Below are positions 10,853 to 22,885 of a stretch of 64,000 bases of DNA, in pieces. The stretch lies in assembly GCA_036346275.1 (NCBI GenBank), contig CM070726.1, positions 26,013,410 to 26,077,409 on the forward strand, given 5' to 3'. Source of the stretch: Otatea glauca. Lineage: Eukaryota; Streptophyta; Magnoliopsida; Poales; Poaceae. Every line of letters starts with the position of its first letter. Within the stretch, counting starts at the first letter, position 1. The notes beneath the pieces are model-generated. The model had not been told where the DNA came from, searched no databases, and was given only the letters and a program-made list of their open reading frames with translations. The translations under genes were made by a program, and so were the position numbers.

Positions 10853-11190
10853 CTGCAATTAAATTTCGAACAATAAATTAAGGAAAAACTAGAGCGATGG
10901 CTAACTAGCTATTTCAAATATTGAGACATCATTTCAATTAATATTACCTTTGCAAAATAGAGGACGAGTTCCAAGATATATATTTGTACTCCCGATCGAT
11001 ACCTAGCTTCTTCCCTAGTTAAGAGCTTCCAATTCCCTAGTTAGGAGACATACATTTTAAACATCAATAATGATATCGAACAACCTAATTATATAGTGTA
11101 GTAGCTTGCAAATCTTTTGACTTCAATTAAACAAAACAAGGGTACTAACGATAACTCCTAATCTCTAAATAGGTTAGGTCATAATCTCAA
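10853..11190. other. AT-rich leader upstream of CACTA 1 tnp2; no gene seen
   Basis: No open frame of interest is visible. By position this would be promoter and 5' leader of the minus-strand transposase. A short direct repeat (CTTCCCTAGTTA-like) occurs near 11010-11045. Confidence 0.4.
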
Positions 11191-11397
11191 TCGAGGATAT
11201 GTGGTTAGGGCAAGTTCCTAAGCCGTTGTAAAACTCTAGAGAAAATTTCGGCAGCATCTCCCCGCTGTTCTCTAGATACACGTCTTGACAACAGGTCAAG
11301 AGGGGTGTGTACCCGGAGAACACCAGGGAGATGCTACTGAAATCTACTCTGGAGTTGTACAACAGCTCTGAAACTTGTCTGAACCACATATCCTCGA
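11191..11397. repeat. long imperfect inverted repeat (hairpin 1)
   Basis: Left arm 11191-11289 pairs with right arm 11295-11397 about a 5-base loop at 11290-11294 (CTTGAC-aacag-GTCAAG). Outer ends are TCGAGGATATGTGGTT and AACCACATATCCTCGA. The arms are about 100 bases with scattered mismatches. It lies on the 5' side of the transposase gene of CACTA 1. Confidence 0.85.
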
Positions 11398-11424
11398 ACT
11401 GTCCAAAAAACATGGACAATTCGA
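11394..11424. repeat. hairpin 2
   Basis: TCGAACTGTCC (11394-11404) and GGACAATTCGA (11414-11424) form an 11-bp stem with one mismatch and a 9-base loop, directly abutting hairpin 1. Confidence 0.75.
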
Positions 11425-11432
11425 GAATGTTT

Positions 11433-11470
11433 GTTTATAAATATGACATTCGTTCGGCATATTTATAAAC
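11433..11470. repeat. hairpin 3, 13-bp perfect
   Basis: GTTTATAAATATG (11433-11445) and CATATTTATAAAC (11458-11470) are perfectly complementary around a 12-base loop. It is the third stem-loop in a row within 280 bases. Confidence 0.85.
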
Positions 11471-11959
11471 AAGCACCCTCAAACGGGAGACGTAGGTTCT
11501 GCAGTCTAAACTCTAATATTCATCATATGGCAGCAACAATAATTCCAGATTAACACGAGAGCACTACAAAGATAATTAAATAGATGTGTGCTTGTTAAAT
11601 AATGAGTATGAAATCTGATAGGATATACACAAGTCCAATGCAACCTAAACTTTCTTGACATATTGAAATTACCTAGTGTAAAATTGAAGGGGTTTGGAGG
11701 AATACTCACATTTTGAAGAAAACCACAAATGAGGGGAAAAAGAGGTGAATCTCCTCAAGCTAGGGCTTCAAATTTACCCTCTTAACACCCACCCTTGAGG
11801 ATTTCAAATTTTCTCACCCAAGTATTGCTTCTAACCAGAATATGTGTTGTTTTTTTGGGTGGCGGCAAAGAAATCTCCTCTGGAACAACAACAGAGGAGA
11901 GTTTAGCCCGAGGGGTATAAATAACCAAGCAAGGCACATCACTATCGGTTCTTATGTGA

Positions 11960-14900
11960 TGTAACATCCCAGATTTTCTGTTGTTCCAAAAATTATTTTA
12001 AAATTTATTAAATTCAAAATTTGGATCTTCCTCGGTGTTCTAATTAACCTGGCATCCATATCCTCCCAAAACTGGAGTTCAATTTTTTTTATTGTCCGCA
12101 AAGTTAAAATTTCATATTCCGGTCCTATCCAAAATTTCACTCGAGTTCCAAAATGCTCCAAAAATCTCAAAATCCATTGAATTAGGTTTCAAATATTCTA
12201 TAATGATTTTGAAAATTTTTCTAAGATTTATAGAGTCTCTTTGCTATTTTATCTCTCGTGCTTTCATCAAATCCATTATATTCGTCTCGAAATTATCTAA
12301 ATTTCAAAATTCTCTAAAACAATTCCGAAACAAAATTTTTTAGGTTTCAAATATTCCATAGTATTTTTGAGAATTTTTCCAAGATTTCTAGAGGTTTCTA
12401 TCTATTTTATCCTTCGCGCTTTATTCTCAGCACTATTCATTTGGACCCACATGTCGAGCTACGGTCGTCTTCAACCTCCACCCTGTGGTTTTCCGTATCA
12501 CTCCTCTTCAATGTCCAAAAGAAAAAATACTCGTAACTTCCTCATTCTGCATCAAATCGAGTGGGAGTGAAGCATCGTGACGGCGTCGTAATGGAGATCA
12601 AATACCTGCCGTTACCATCCTTAATCCAAGCGAAGCGGCCGCAATTAGCGTTAATGACAATTTATTGCTCGGTCATTATCTCGGCGTTTCTTCACCTCAC
12701 CGGCGTGCGGGTACTCAAAAGCTTCGTCTTGCTGTGCTCTACCCCATGCTCACTTTTCCCTTTGATGCGATCTCGTTTTCCTTTCCAAAACTCGCAAAAC
12801 CGCATTCAACGTCGACCAAAGACACCGGCGAGCCAACTTTTGATCCGGTGAGCCAAATCAAATTTCGTTCGCGTCATTTTGTGCATCTTGTCGCAAAGAT
12901 CTAAAGCCCTCAAGAAAATTTGGGTTTCATTACAAGACGGCGACGAATTTGACATTTGAACACCGTTGGCCTAACCATCTTTGCGGCGTCGGTTCGTCAT
13001 CTCCGGTAAGTCTCTTCAAAATCCGATCTCACCTTTGGATTCGTGGCATCGAGCTCTATGTGATGCTCACTCTTTTCTTCCCATTCCGTCGTCGGCCGAG
13101 TGCACCTCCGCCACACCTTGCTTTCGCCGCTGGTGCACGCGCGCTCGCCGCCTCCGACCAAGGCCGCTCGGCCGGTCGGTGCGACTCGTCGCCGTTCCAT
13201 TTTTCCAGTCGTCGGCGCCGCCCCCTTAGCCGAGCCTTCCTTGGCTGTGCTCTCTGTTCTTGTGAAGAAGAAGGCCTGAGTCTATGACAGCCGGGCCCCC
13301 TTGTAATAGAGAGAAGGCAAATTCAATAATTCCAGGAAAAAGAAAGATTCCGGAATATTCCTCGTTTTTCTATTTTTCAGTCCGAGCGCATTCAAATGAC
13401 CCGTTCTCTTCCGTCGTAACTCCGAATCGAGTGATTCAAATTTATAAATTCATCTAAATTCAAGATCTTTCTGCCAGTACTAATTTTATAATTTTTAGAT
13501 TTTGTTTATTTTTATTTATTTATTTATTGGTCGCTCCGTTTTGCGTGTAGTCGAAGAAGCGGTCGTCGTCCCCGAAGAAGGAGAAGACCTCCAGAACAGC
13601 GCAGCGCACTTCGTCGACGAAGGCAAGTCTCCTTGACGCACGTTGATCCCATTGTTTATAACTGTTTTATAAAATGTTTACAACTTGTATGGCTATTTAC
13701 ATAAACCGATGATGTTAAAATATAGAATGTTAGTTATGCCCATTTCGAAATAACATCCTTGCTGTTTGATTACCATGCCTTTGTAACCTTAAGATTTAAT
13801 CATGAAATCATGTATTATGTGATTAATCTTGTTTAGTACGATAGACTGTGCTTAGGATTGACGTTGATCAAAATGTCTATGGTGGGATAAATTCTAAAAT
13901 GTTGTTGAAATGTATTTTATCGAAACTGTAGCAAGGTGATTGCTGATGTGATTGTAAAATAAAAATAAAATAAAAATGGTTTAGATTGGGGCGGAATGGT
14001 TTGTCAGGTGGGTGCGGATGGAGCACTGGTTTTGGTTTGTGAAAGCCGCCCTAATCAATTTAAGGACCGATGCTTATGACTGTCCATTCTAAGTATTACC
14101 GTGCAATCACAAGTCTATAATGGGTACGATCTAGCTAAATAATTTGTAGAAACCTAACTTAGACTTGCCAGTTGGTGGAATGTGAGTGCCGGATGGAGGC
14201 AAGTCGTATTTCTCACACGGCGCAAGAGGGGGCTTCTGTACTGGGCGGATGGAACCCTAACAGCGGTGAAACCTCAGCGGGTGGGTCGGGTTAGGCGTAT
14301 ACATTGTAAAGGCCTTGTCATGATCTCTCTGCCAACACACCAAAGGAAGTGTGCATATTGTGCATGGCAACAAGAGACGATCATGTCTTGTGGGTAAAGT
14401 TGTACACCTCTGCAGAGAGTAAATCTATTCGAATAGCCGTGCCTACGGTCAAAGGCAAAGCGAAGAATGCTTTCATACTGGTAGACTTGGTTTTGGTTTT
14501 CAAAATAACTGATGCTTTGGGAATTCGGGAGTGGTTAGAACTCTCGAATGTTTATTTGGCGGATTGAGCCAACCAGGTAGATGGAACCTGTTTTGAATCA
14601 TGACAGATGGAGTCATGTGATGGTTTAACAAGATCTTTCAAAATGGGCGGTTAGAGCCTGTATACTAGTGTTGGTAGTTGGAACCTTCACTAGAGTTAGT
14701 AATAATTTCAATTGTACAAATAATTGTTAAAACTGCTTTGTGAAAAATATTATTAATAATGTTTGTTAAATCTAGCTTTGTGCAAAAGAACCCTATTAAG
14801 CCTTCCTTGGAAAGCCCTTCATGATGCATTTTCCCAGGCTTGCGGAGTACGTTTGTACTCACTTGCTATACAAAATTCTGTCATCAGAGAATTACTAGGA

Positions 14901-15178
14901 TGCAGTTGAAGACAATGAGTTCTATGATGAGGAGTTTATGGGCGATCGCCAAGATAACTAAGCGCGCTCCTAGTAAATCGCTGTGTGGTGTCTTTTGGGT
15001 TTTATCTTGTTGTTTTTTTTTGCTAAGAACTTTGGTCATGTGACCAGGAGATGTAATAAATAGCCATGTGGCTGGTAATTTATGTTTATGCTATATTTTG
15101 TTTTCTCTTCGTTCTGTTCTGGTTATGATAATCACTGCTTCACTGTGTGTAACTGATTGTGATGTGCTCAGTGCTACA
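11960..15178 (+). repeat. solo LTR A, inside CACTA 1
   Basis: It starts TGTAACATCCCAG and ends GTGCTACA; about 3.2 kb. It shares with C, D and E a GC-rich first third (12440-13300), a CGTGTAG...GAAGGCAAGT block (13544-13630), a block around CACACCAAAGGAAGTGTG (14335-14355) and a terminal hairpin GAGTAC-gttt-GTACTC (14845-14860). No gag or pol is present, so this is a lone LTR. Flanks are TGTGA and TCACA, which are reverse complements rather than a direct duplication, so the right boundary is uncertain. Long LTRs of this type fit the Tekay/Del chromovirus group, but this is only an inference. Confidence 0.7.
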
Positions 15179-15317
15179 TCACAATCGCTTCTAAGCTGAG
15201 AACCGATAGTGATTATTATTAACACTCTTCCTAAGTCATCTATCGCAATCATTTTTTCCTAAAAACTTAAGAACCGACCCAAATGAAGCGATAGTAATGT
15301 ATCATTCTGTAGTAGTG

Positions 15318-15758
15318 AGGCCCAATATAGAGGTTGTTCTTTCTATCCTTTTCCTACGATATAACCGTTGCATGTCTAAAATCTGCTCAAAGTCCAACCT
15401 ACCATATGGTGAGCCTATGCATGCATAACACTTTACTTACATTTTTATCATCGCTTCGTGTAAACCCTACTTATACTTTCATCCTCGCTTCATATAAAAG
15501 AGTTAATCTAGACGTGCTATATTTGACTCAACAAACATTATATACTACTACAACTCACTTTAAACAAGTAATACAAGATTAATCCCACTACTAAACTCTT
15601 TATGTGCCACATGGACTATCACACTTATGGAACGGGCCATTACATCGATATACATGCAATCATGCTTGGCTAATTAAATTCAATCGCATTTACGTTATAT
15701 GAGAAAGATAAATCTTATACTAATAGAACTTTTTTTACTAGATATGGCCTTAGATAAT
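15318..15758. other. spacer between CACTA 1 and a MITE; no gene seen
   Basis: AT-rich, with short open frames only. I see no recognisable protein, TIR or LTR end. Confidence 0.5.
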
Positions 15759-16175
15759 GACCCTATTTGATATGGCTGTAGCTTTTATGAAAAGTAGCGT
15801 TTGGCTGGGCTGCTTGGCTGAAGGGCTGCATGGCTAAATGGCTAGGCTGAAGAGGTTTGGTGTTTGGTAATCTGGCTTTTAGTGTAGTTTTTATGTGTGA
15901 GGGATGCGTGTCAGGAATGAGGGTGAGAGGAGTGCAGCTTGGGATTTTATACATGGTAGAAGGGGGTAATTTTCTTCAACTCTAGTGGCAAAGTCAGAAC
16001 CCTAACCCACCGAATCCATAGGAAGCTACCCTAGACTAGCTTTTAACTTTCAGCTTCTCCTAGTATAAATAGACTACTGGCATTTGGCTTCTGGCTGTGG
16101 AAAAGCTAGCCATTTGGAACAGCTTCTGGCTTTCAGAGAGAAGAAGCCGAAGTTGTAGCCATTCCAAACAGGGCC
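15759..16175. mobile_element. MITE-like element with GGCCCTGTTTGG-type inverted repeats
   Basis: The left end GACCCTATTTGATATGGCTG resembles the reverse complement of the right end (GGCCCTGTTTGGAATGGCTA). The interior repeats GGCTG/CAGCC words (GCTTCTGGCT). Termini look like those of Tourist/Harbinger-type MITEs. Flanking triplets (AAT, AAC) do not make a clear duplication. It has no coding capacity. Confidence 0.55.
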
Positions 16176-16344
16176 AACATAAGAAACTAGTACAAAAGTA
16201 AGTTAGGATGGTATCAGTACGCTACCAAGATTTTCAAAAGAACCCATAAATATTGTCACTTTGCACTTCTACCCTTCCACTTTGTGATATGGATAGACAA
16301 TTACCCATCTAAAACTATAATATTTATGATTGATCTAGCGGCTG

Positions 16345-17692
16345 TGATTAGAGCAACTAGTCGTCAACCCGTGCATTCGTACGCACTAGCTTCTTAAATA
16401 TAGTCACTTAGGTTCATTAATTTAGATTGTACATGCCACTGTAACTTGATTTTATTAGACGGATACTAAATCTTTTCCTTTTCTCGATTAATGTGAAATT
16501 TTTTAGCAGTTTATAATTAGTATAGGTAATAGATCTTATTATGAAATTTAATATTTTTGAAATTCAACATTTTAATTCCCATTCAAATCAAATATCTAAT
16601 CATCATTTAGTTTATCTCTAATTTACACATTTTTGGATCATATTTTGGGTGGATTTTTCTTTCATTTTTAGGTTGGACTTCATATAAAAACCATTGTCTA
16701 TTTCATATTATTCCAAATTTTATTTTTTGGGTTTACTTTCGAATTCGTATGGAAATCAAATTTCTAATATTTTTATTTTTTATTCTAAATTTAGTTAATT
16801 TGGTTTGTACTTGGCAAAGATTTGCTCCATTAAAAAATATTGCGCATATTTTTTTGAATGGTCTTGTTCATAAATATAAGACGTATTTCATATTCCAATA
16901 AAAATTAGTGCGATCTTCCCTTTATACCCCTAACAAATATCTACCTTTACTTTATATCCTCTATATGCATCCATTGTATAGTGTTTATAGATAATAATTA
17001 GAGGCATTCCAGTCATTTTCAATATCATCTTGATCTATGTGTTAAGAGAAAATACACCCTTCAAACTTCGACGGAGTAAGTAACTATTATTCTGAACTTT
17101 CTTTATTTATGGATGTTCCTTTGGACGTCATAGAAATCAAATCTCTTTAATTTTTATTTCGAATTTGCATATTTTGTTATTGTACTTGGGGTAGATTTTT
17201 TCAATTTTAGGCTGGAATTTATATGAAAATTTATATTTATATTTATTATTATTTTGAATTTTATTTATAGGATTTACTTTGAAATTAGCATGAAACATAG
17301 ACTATTTGTTTTAATTTGATAATTTTTATTTAGTTATTATTTTATATTTGAGTTATTTATGGATTTACTTTGGAAATAGTATGTAAGTCAAAATGCTAAT
17401 TTTCTGTAATTTTTATTCTGAATTTATGTTAATTTAGATTGCAGTTGACATGAACTCTTTTTTAAAAAAAAATCTAAACCGTCATAACTTGGGTATTTTT
17501 ATTCCGAATTTTAGTTTATTTGGCTCGTACTTGATATAGACTCTTTGGTTTCATTAGCTGATTATTATTCTAAAATTTAGTTATTTATGGATTTATTTTG
17601 GAAATTGTATTGAAGTCAATTTGCTAATTTTCCTTAATTTTTTATTCCAAATCTCAGCTAATTTATATTTCACTTGACATGATGTCAGGACC
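16345..17692 (-). mobile_element. Helitron-like AT-rich repeat, left part
   Basis: Near 16345-16390 the minus strand reads a GC hairpin (GTGC...GCAC) followed by GGGTT and CTAGT, the layout of a Helitron 3' end. The body is AT-rich without ORFs and shares about 450 bases (17025-17480) with 23276-23740. The matching 5' ends (minus strand TCTATAC...GAGGAAGCTTCC) lie at the far right of the block (23050, 23275, 24085). The assignment rests on the end structures only. Confidence 0.45.
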
Positions 17693-20600
17693 CGAATATA
17701 TAAATCCGGACCCTTTGTGTATATCGCGCTAGTCGAGGACCATGCTAGTGCACATAGGCTCAATATAGATGAATATCACAATGATACACAACGAAAACAT
17801 AAATAAAGACTTTATATATCAAATGTTAACCTATTGACTGACCTTATGATCGGCCTTACATGAATATGCTACATACGGTTAAACTATGAATAATAAAGTA
17901 AACTGCAGCGGAAATAAAATGTAGATAAACCCCTCAGTATACCATCGGTAACTAACAAGGCTCACCCTAGATGTTCGTCTCTTCCTAGTACTCCTTCCCC
18001 AAAGCTGGTGTAGACTATTTCTAAACTGGTGATTTTGTTGTTGGTAAGGGTGAATACTTAAAGCACTTACTAAGTTATGCACACAATGCAATTCTAATAT
18101 AACTATATGCAAGGCTTATTCCAATAGAATGGCTGATATGGTTGTTTTGTAGTAAAGTAGCATTTACAAATGAATACAATAAATAGATTAAAATGATAGT
18201 AAAACAAATAAGAGTAGATAATAACTTTTAAGTATTTCTCAAGTAAACATGGCTTCTAGCCTTAAATCATATTTCCAACATAAAATAACATACATAATTT
18301 AAATCAACATAGTAATTTTGTAAAACTGGATTGAACATGATCAAAGCACAACTTGCCTTAGAAAATACCTTGTTCTTACTCTAGACCTTTGTAACATTCC
18401 AAAAAGTTGAGTTTTAGAATGTTTAAATTTGAAAATGAACCATTTGCATTTTTCTTGAATTAATTTCAGCTTAATTTGAATTTTATATTTATGAAAGGAT
18501 TTAATTTGACTAATCCATTCATCAAATAAAAGATTTTCAGTTTTAGTTGGATTCATTATGCCTCAAGGAATTTTTCTGTATTTTTGGAGATTTTTCTAGA
18601 TTTATTTGCTATTTATTCGAATTTATTTGATTTTAATTGGATTTTTGGAAATTTATTAAATCGGAAAATGTTTTATCTTCGAAAATCCTTGTGGGCCGAA
18701 TTTATTCCACGGCCCATTTCTTTTCCTCCAGTCCGGCCCGTTTCGGCCCACCTTCCGCGCGTCCGCGTCGCCAAATTGACCAGTAGCCTCGGCCGTCCGA
18801 TCCACGACGCGCGGACGGCTGAGAACGCGCCACGTCGCCCCGCATCACCGCCGCCGCCGTCGAACCCTAACCCTAGCCACCTCCGCGTCAATCACGCGCC
18901 GTTTCTCGGTTTCCAGATTTGGCACGCCTCCCCAGGCTATTTAAGCCGCCGCCGCACCCAGCCCGAGGTTCGCCACGTTGCACCGCTCATTTTGCCCCAT
19001 CTCTTGTCGCCTGAGACGCTGCCATCGCCGAGTTCTTGCTCACCGAAGTTCCTCCGTCATCCCGAGGTCTTCTCCGTCACCGTTTGCCGTCGCCAGTGAG
19101 CCTCCGCAGCTTCTTTTGGTCGCGTCGAGTTCCCCATGACATCCTCTCTCTTTTGCCCCTAGCCCCGCGTCGATCCGTCGCGTTTTGCCCTGATGGCCGC
19201 GTCATCTTCCCGCCTTGCGTTGCTGCCAAAGACCGCCGCCGCCGCCGCCGTGTGTCGTGGTCGTCTGATCTTCCGCGTGCGCACCAGATCGTGCCACGTC
19301 GCCGCCATCTCAGCCTCGCCCTTCTGCCGTCCGATCTCGCACAGCCGTTGGATGCGCGACGCGTGGCCCATCCACGTCAGCGCGACGCCAGCCGCCGCGT
19401 CGACAGCTGCGTGGCCCAGCCACGTGTGCCCTAGTCCCGCGTGGCACGCCACGTCAGCGTGGTTTGCCACATCGCCCCCAGATCGCCTCGGTGAACCCGA
19501 TTCACCGTGAGCCGAGCCACTGACGCGTGGGCCCCACGTGTCAGTCGGCATTTCTTTTTCTTTTTCTGATTTTCCAGAAATCCCGAAATTCCAGCCAATC
19601 ACGTCTCGCCACGTGTCAGCCTTTCTGATTTTCAGAATTTCTGATTTGGGAATCTTCCAAGAGCCCATTCTCCTTCGTTCGAGCTCCGATTCCAGTGATT
19701 CAAATTTCTAAATTCATGATCTATCTTCCAGTACCATTCTTTTCAATTTTTGAATTTTTTTTTATTTGCCTCATTTCACGTGTAGACGACGCAACCAAAG
19801 TTCAAGCGAATCAGCAGTCAGAGGTAGAACTAGCAGGAGGCAACGAAGGCAAGTCTTTCTTGAACATACTGATCCTAAAATTTTATGAAAAGCTTATGTT
19901 GTTTTAAATTATGCATGCTACTTTTATGCAATGTACTTTAAATATAGTTTTAGAGTATAGTTAAATACCAGAATTTGTTATACCCTCATTGGTATTGATC
20001 ATGTCAAACCTTTGTCACCCTAGTTAATACTAGCTAGTTTATTCGGTGATAACCAGTAGGTTAGCATGGAATGGTAGAATTGCTTAGTCCAGCTTAAACA
20101 TTTCGGTATTATGCCAGTATGGGAATCACTTCAAACATTGTTGAAACTTATTTGTAAAGTCGCTGCAATTGGTGTTACTGCTGTTGTTTAAATGAAGTAA
20201 AGTGGAAAACATGGTTTAGACCAGGGCGAATGGATGTTTGGCGGGTGCAGAAAGCACGAGACCTTGGTATGTGAATGTTCCGCCCTAGTCAATTAAGGAC
20301 CGAAGCATGTGTTATCATGAACCAAGCACTACCGTACAACCACAAGTTTATATGGGTACGACCTGGCTAAATAATTTGTGCGTCTCATTATTAGTTTCGC
20401 CAGTTGGTGAGTGCCAGATGTTGGCAGGCGGAAGAGGGGGCTTCTGTACTGGACAGCTAGAACCCTAACAGTGGTGAAACATTAGCGGGCGATGTTAATA
20501 GTGGGGTTGTACATTGTAAAGGCCTTGTCATAATCTCTCTGCCGACACATCAAAGGAAGTGTGTTAATTGCATGGCAACAAGAGTCGATAATGTCTTGTG

Positions 20601-22885
20601 GGTAAATTGTACACACTCTGCAAAGTTAAAACTACTTAAGTAGCCATGCCCACGGTCAAAGGCAGGCGAGGTACGTTTGCACATTGTATATTTCATGGTT
20701 TTGCTTTAAAGGGAAATGATGGTTTGGGAATCCGTGAGCAGATGGAACTCTCGGGTTATGGTTTGGCGGATGGAGCCAGTCAGGTAGATGGAACCTGTTT
20801 AGTTGTCATATCAAATTCAATTAATATTCAATTACATTTTGATCAAATGATGTTTTATGAAATTACTATTGGTATTTACAGTTAAATTTTGCTTTATGCT
20901 AAAAGAGCCATATTATGCCTTCAATTGTTTAGCCTTGCATATAGTTATCATGCATTATGTTTCCAAGACTTGCGGAGTACATTTTGTGCTTAGCCTTGCA
21001 ACATCCCCAACTTTCCGCAAAGGAGTTCGCAGAAGCTGAAGGTGACTACGATTTCTACGCTTGTGGTTACGACGAAGGTGATCGGGAATGCTAGGACGCG
21101 TACCCCAGTCGATTGCTTGTTGGGCAAATGGATGGGCTTATCCTGCTATTGTTATTTCGTTTCCGTTGTTTCTTATTGAACTCAAGCTATGATGCTGCTT
21201 ATTTGTAATAATTGGCCATAAGGCTAATACTCTTTTGCTTAATTAATATTATTTGATTCGTGATATGGATGTGTTGTCATCATTGTTTCTACTGTGTGTG
21301 CTAGCTTTTCTTGGACTAGCACAGGTTATACACAGAGGGTTCGGATTCGGAAATCCGGTCCCGACAACCTTGGTCTTGGATTAACGATTCTCCCTCGGAC
21401 TCTCCAAACACTTCAACGTCTACGCGTATCGAAAGAAAATACCAAAATAGATAGCAAACAAACTTTAAAAATAAAATAAAATTTACCACTAAATAGACTT
21501 AATTTTATAAATTTTTAGAAACTTAAATCGCCTCAATCGGACCTCGTATGAGGAAGAACGGGCTCTTGAAATAATTGAAAATAAAAGAAAAATCAGAAAA
21601 ATAATAAATCTGGAATTTTCCAAATTATTTTATATTGAAAAATATATTTATGACATCAGCTGACATCAATAGCACTAATTAACCAAATTAAAATATATCT
21701 AAAAACAATCTAATAGGCTGACATGTGGAACCATGGGTCTATGGACCCGGCGGTCAATGATGGCGTCAGCCAAGATGTCATACAAGCGATGTTAGTGAGC
21801 ACGCGCGGCATCACTAGCACACGACGCATGGTGAGATGCGGAGCAATCCACATGGCGCTCATCCAGCGATTCACATCAGATCGGACGGCCATGGTACATC
21901 TAGGAACGGTGATGACAGCGTAGCGGCTGTGGCTCACCATGCGTTAAGATGAAGACATGGTCGACGGCACTCCAGTGATGATCTGGCTTCAGGTCTCCAT
22001 GGATCTGATAGCCCTCCTCGCGATGAATCTAGATCTACCCTTGGTTCCACCGAAGACCAACCGATGACGGCAGAAATAGCGAAAAACTGAGGTGGTTTCA
22101 ACTCCAGCTCTGACGAGCTCTCATGTGACAATGACGGTGGCGCGGGCGACGTTAGATAGGGCAACCGATGCGGTTCGTGAAAGCGATTCTCGGAGGGCGT
22201 ACGGAGCCTTAAATAGCCCCATGTACCATGCCGAATTAGGACTCCAACGCGCTCACAGCGGCAGCGACGAGGTGAAATCAGACTCCAGCAGGGTCTCCAA
22301 GAAGGACACTTCCTAGCCGTCCACGTGATACAACGTGCGGTCCTGATGCACTTAGACGTGGCTAGATCCAAACCACACAAAGAAACCAACAGCGAGATCT
22401 TTAAGGGTTTCACTCGATCGTGATTTATCTTAGCCATTGAACCAAATCAAACGGTTGAAAAGCATCAGGGTTCAAGACTGCCATCAACCACCGGATCAAG
22501 ATCCAACGGCGGATGCCCTAGGGTTACGGAGAACATGGGACAAGGCGGCTGACTGGGCCGGCTAGCTCTTTTGCTGGGCCCGCACAGTTCTGGGCCGAGC
22601 CCAACGCTGTAACTATGTTTTTAAATACTTTTTTCTCATTTAAAATGATTCTCGAAAATAGATTAATTCAAAATAAATAGTAAAAATACCAAAAAAATCG
22701 TAAAAAATTCTCAAACATATTTTGAGACATTTGGAACTCAGATAAAATATTTTTACCAAAGGTTTTTTTTAAAACTTTTCAAATATTTATGTACTTTTCA
22801 TATTGAGCATAATTCAAAAATGCAAAAGAAATTCAAAATTTTCAGAAAACTTGAAAAATGCATAAATGGCAATATCAAATAACTA
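17693..22885 (-). repeat. solo LTR B (reverse orientation), split by LTR C and truncated
   Basis: The left end TGTCAGGACCCGAATAT is the reverse complement of an LTR 3' end, preceded by CATGA. The first piece runs 17693-18389 and the second 21367 to about 22885. The second piece includes the GC-rich third on the opposite strand (21720-22600). The segment equivalent to about 43590-44340 of LTR E is missing. No TGTAAC terminus is found on the right: LTR sequence passes into the surrounding AT repeat near 22885, so the 5' end of the LTR is lost. Confidence 0.75.
18390..21366 (+). repeat. solo LTR C, nested in LTR B, perfect TSD
   Basis: It begins TGTAACATTCC and ends GGTCCCGACA. ACCTT occurs on both sides (18385-18389 and 21367-21371), a perfect 5-bp duplication. 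It contains the GC-rich section (18700-19540), the CGTGTAG...GAAGGCAAGT block (19780-19855), the CACATCAAAGGAAGTGTG block (20545-20565) and a decayed terminal hairpin (GAGTAC at 20975). It has no internal retroelement domain. It is younger than LTR B. Confidence 0.85.

Larger units (their letters stand above)
7108..15317 (-). mobile_element. CACTA (En/Spm) transposon 1
   Basis: The left end reads CACTACTACAAGAAT (7108) and the right end ATTCTGTAGTAGTG (15317): CACTA inverted repeats with one indel. Flanking trinucleotides are AGA and AGG, a likely decayed 3-bp duplication. Subterminal repeats of the ATCGGTTCT/AGAACCGAT type fill 7130-7410 and 15180-15300. Two genes are read on the minus strand: a tnp2-type transposase remnant (10852-9430) and a second gene ending in a Ulp1-like protease (down to 7667). 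A 3.2-kb solo LTR (11960-15178) has inserted between the transposase 5' side and the right end, so the element itself was about 5 kb. Confidence 0.85.

Noticed and set aside
18584..19668. Plus-strand (18584-19434) and minus-strand (19668-19159) frames in LTR C
   Set aside because: They lie in the GC-rich block of a solo LTR, overlap each other, and are not conserved between LTR copies.
21934..22437. Minus-strand frame of 167 codons in LTR B
   Set aside because: Same GC-rich LTR block as above; no conserved protein.
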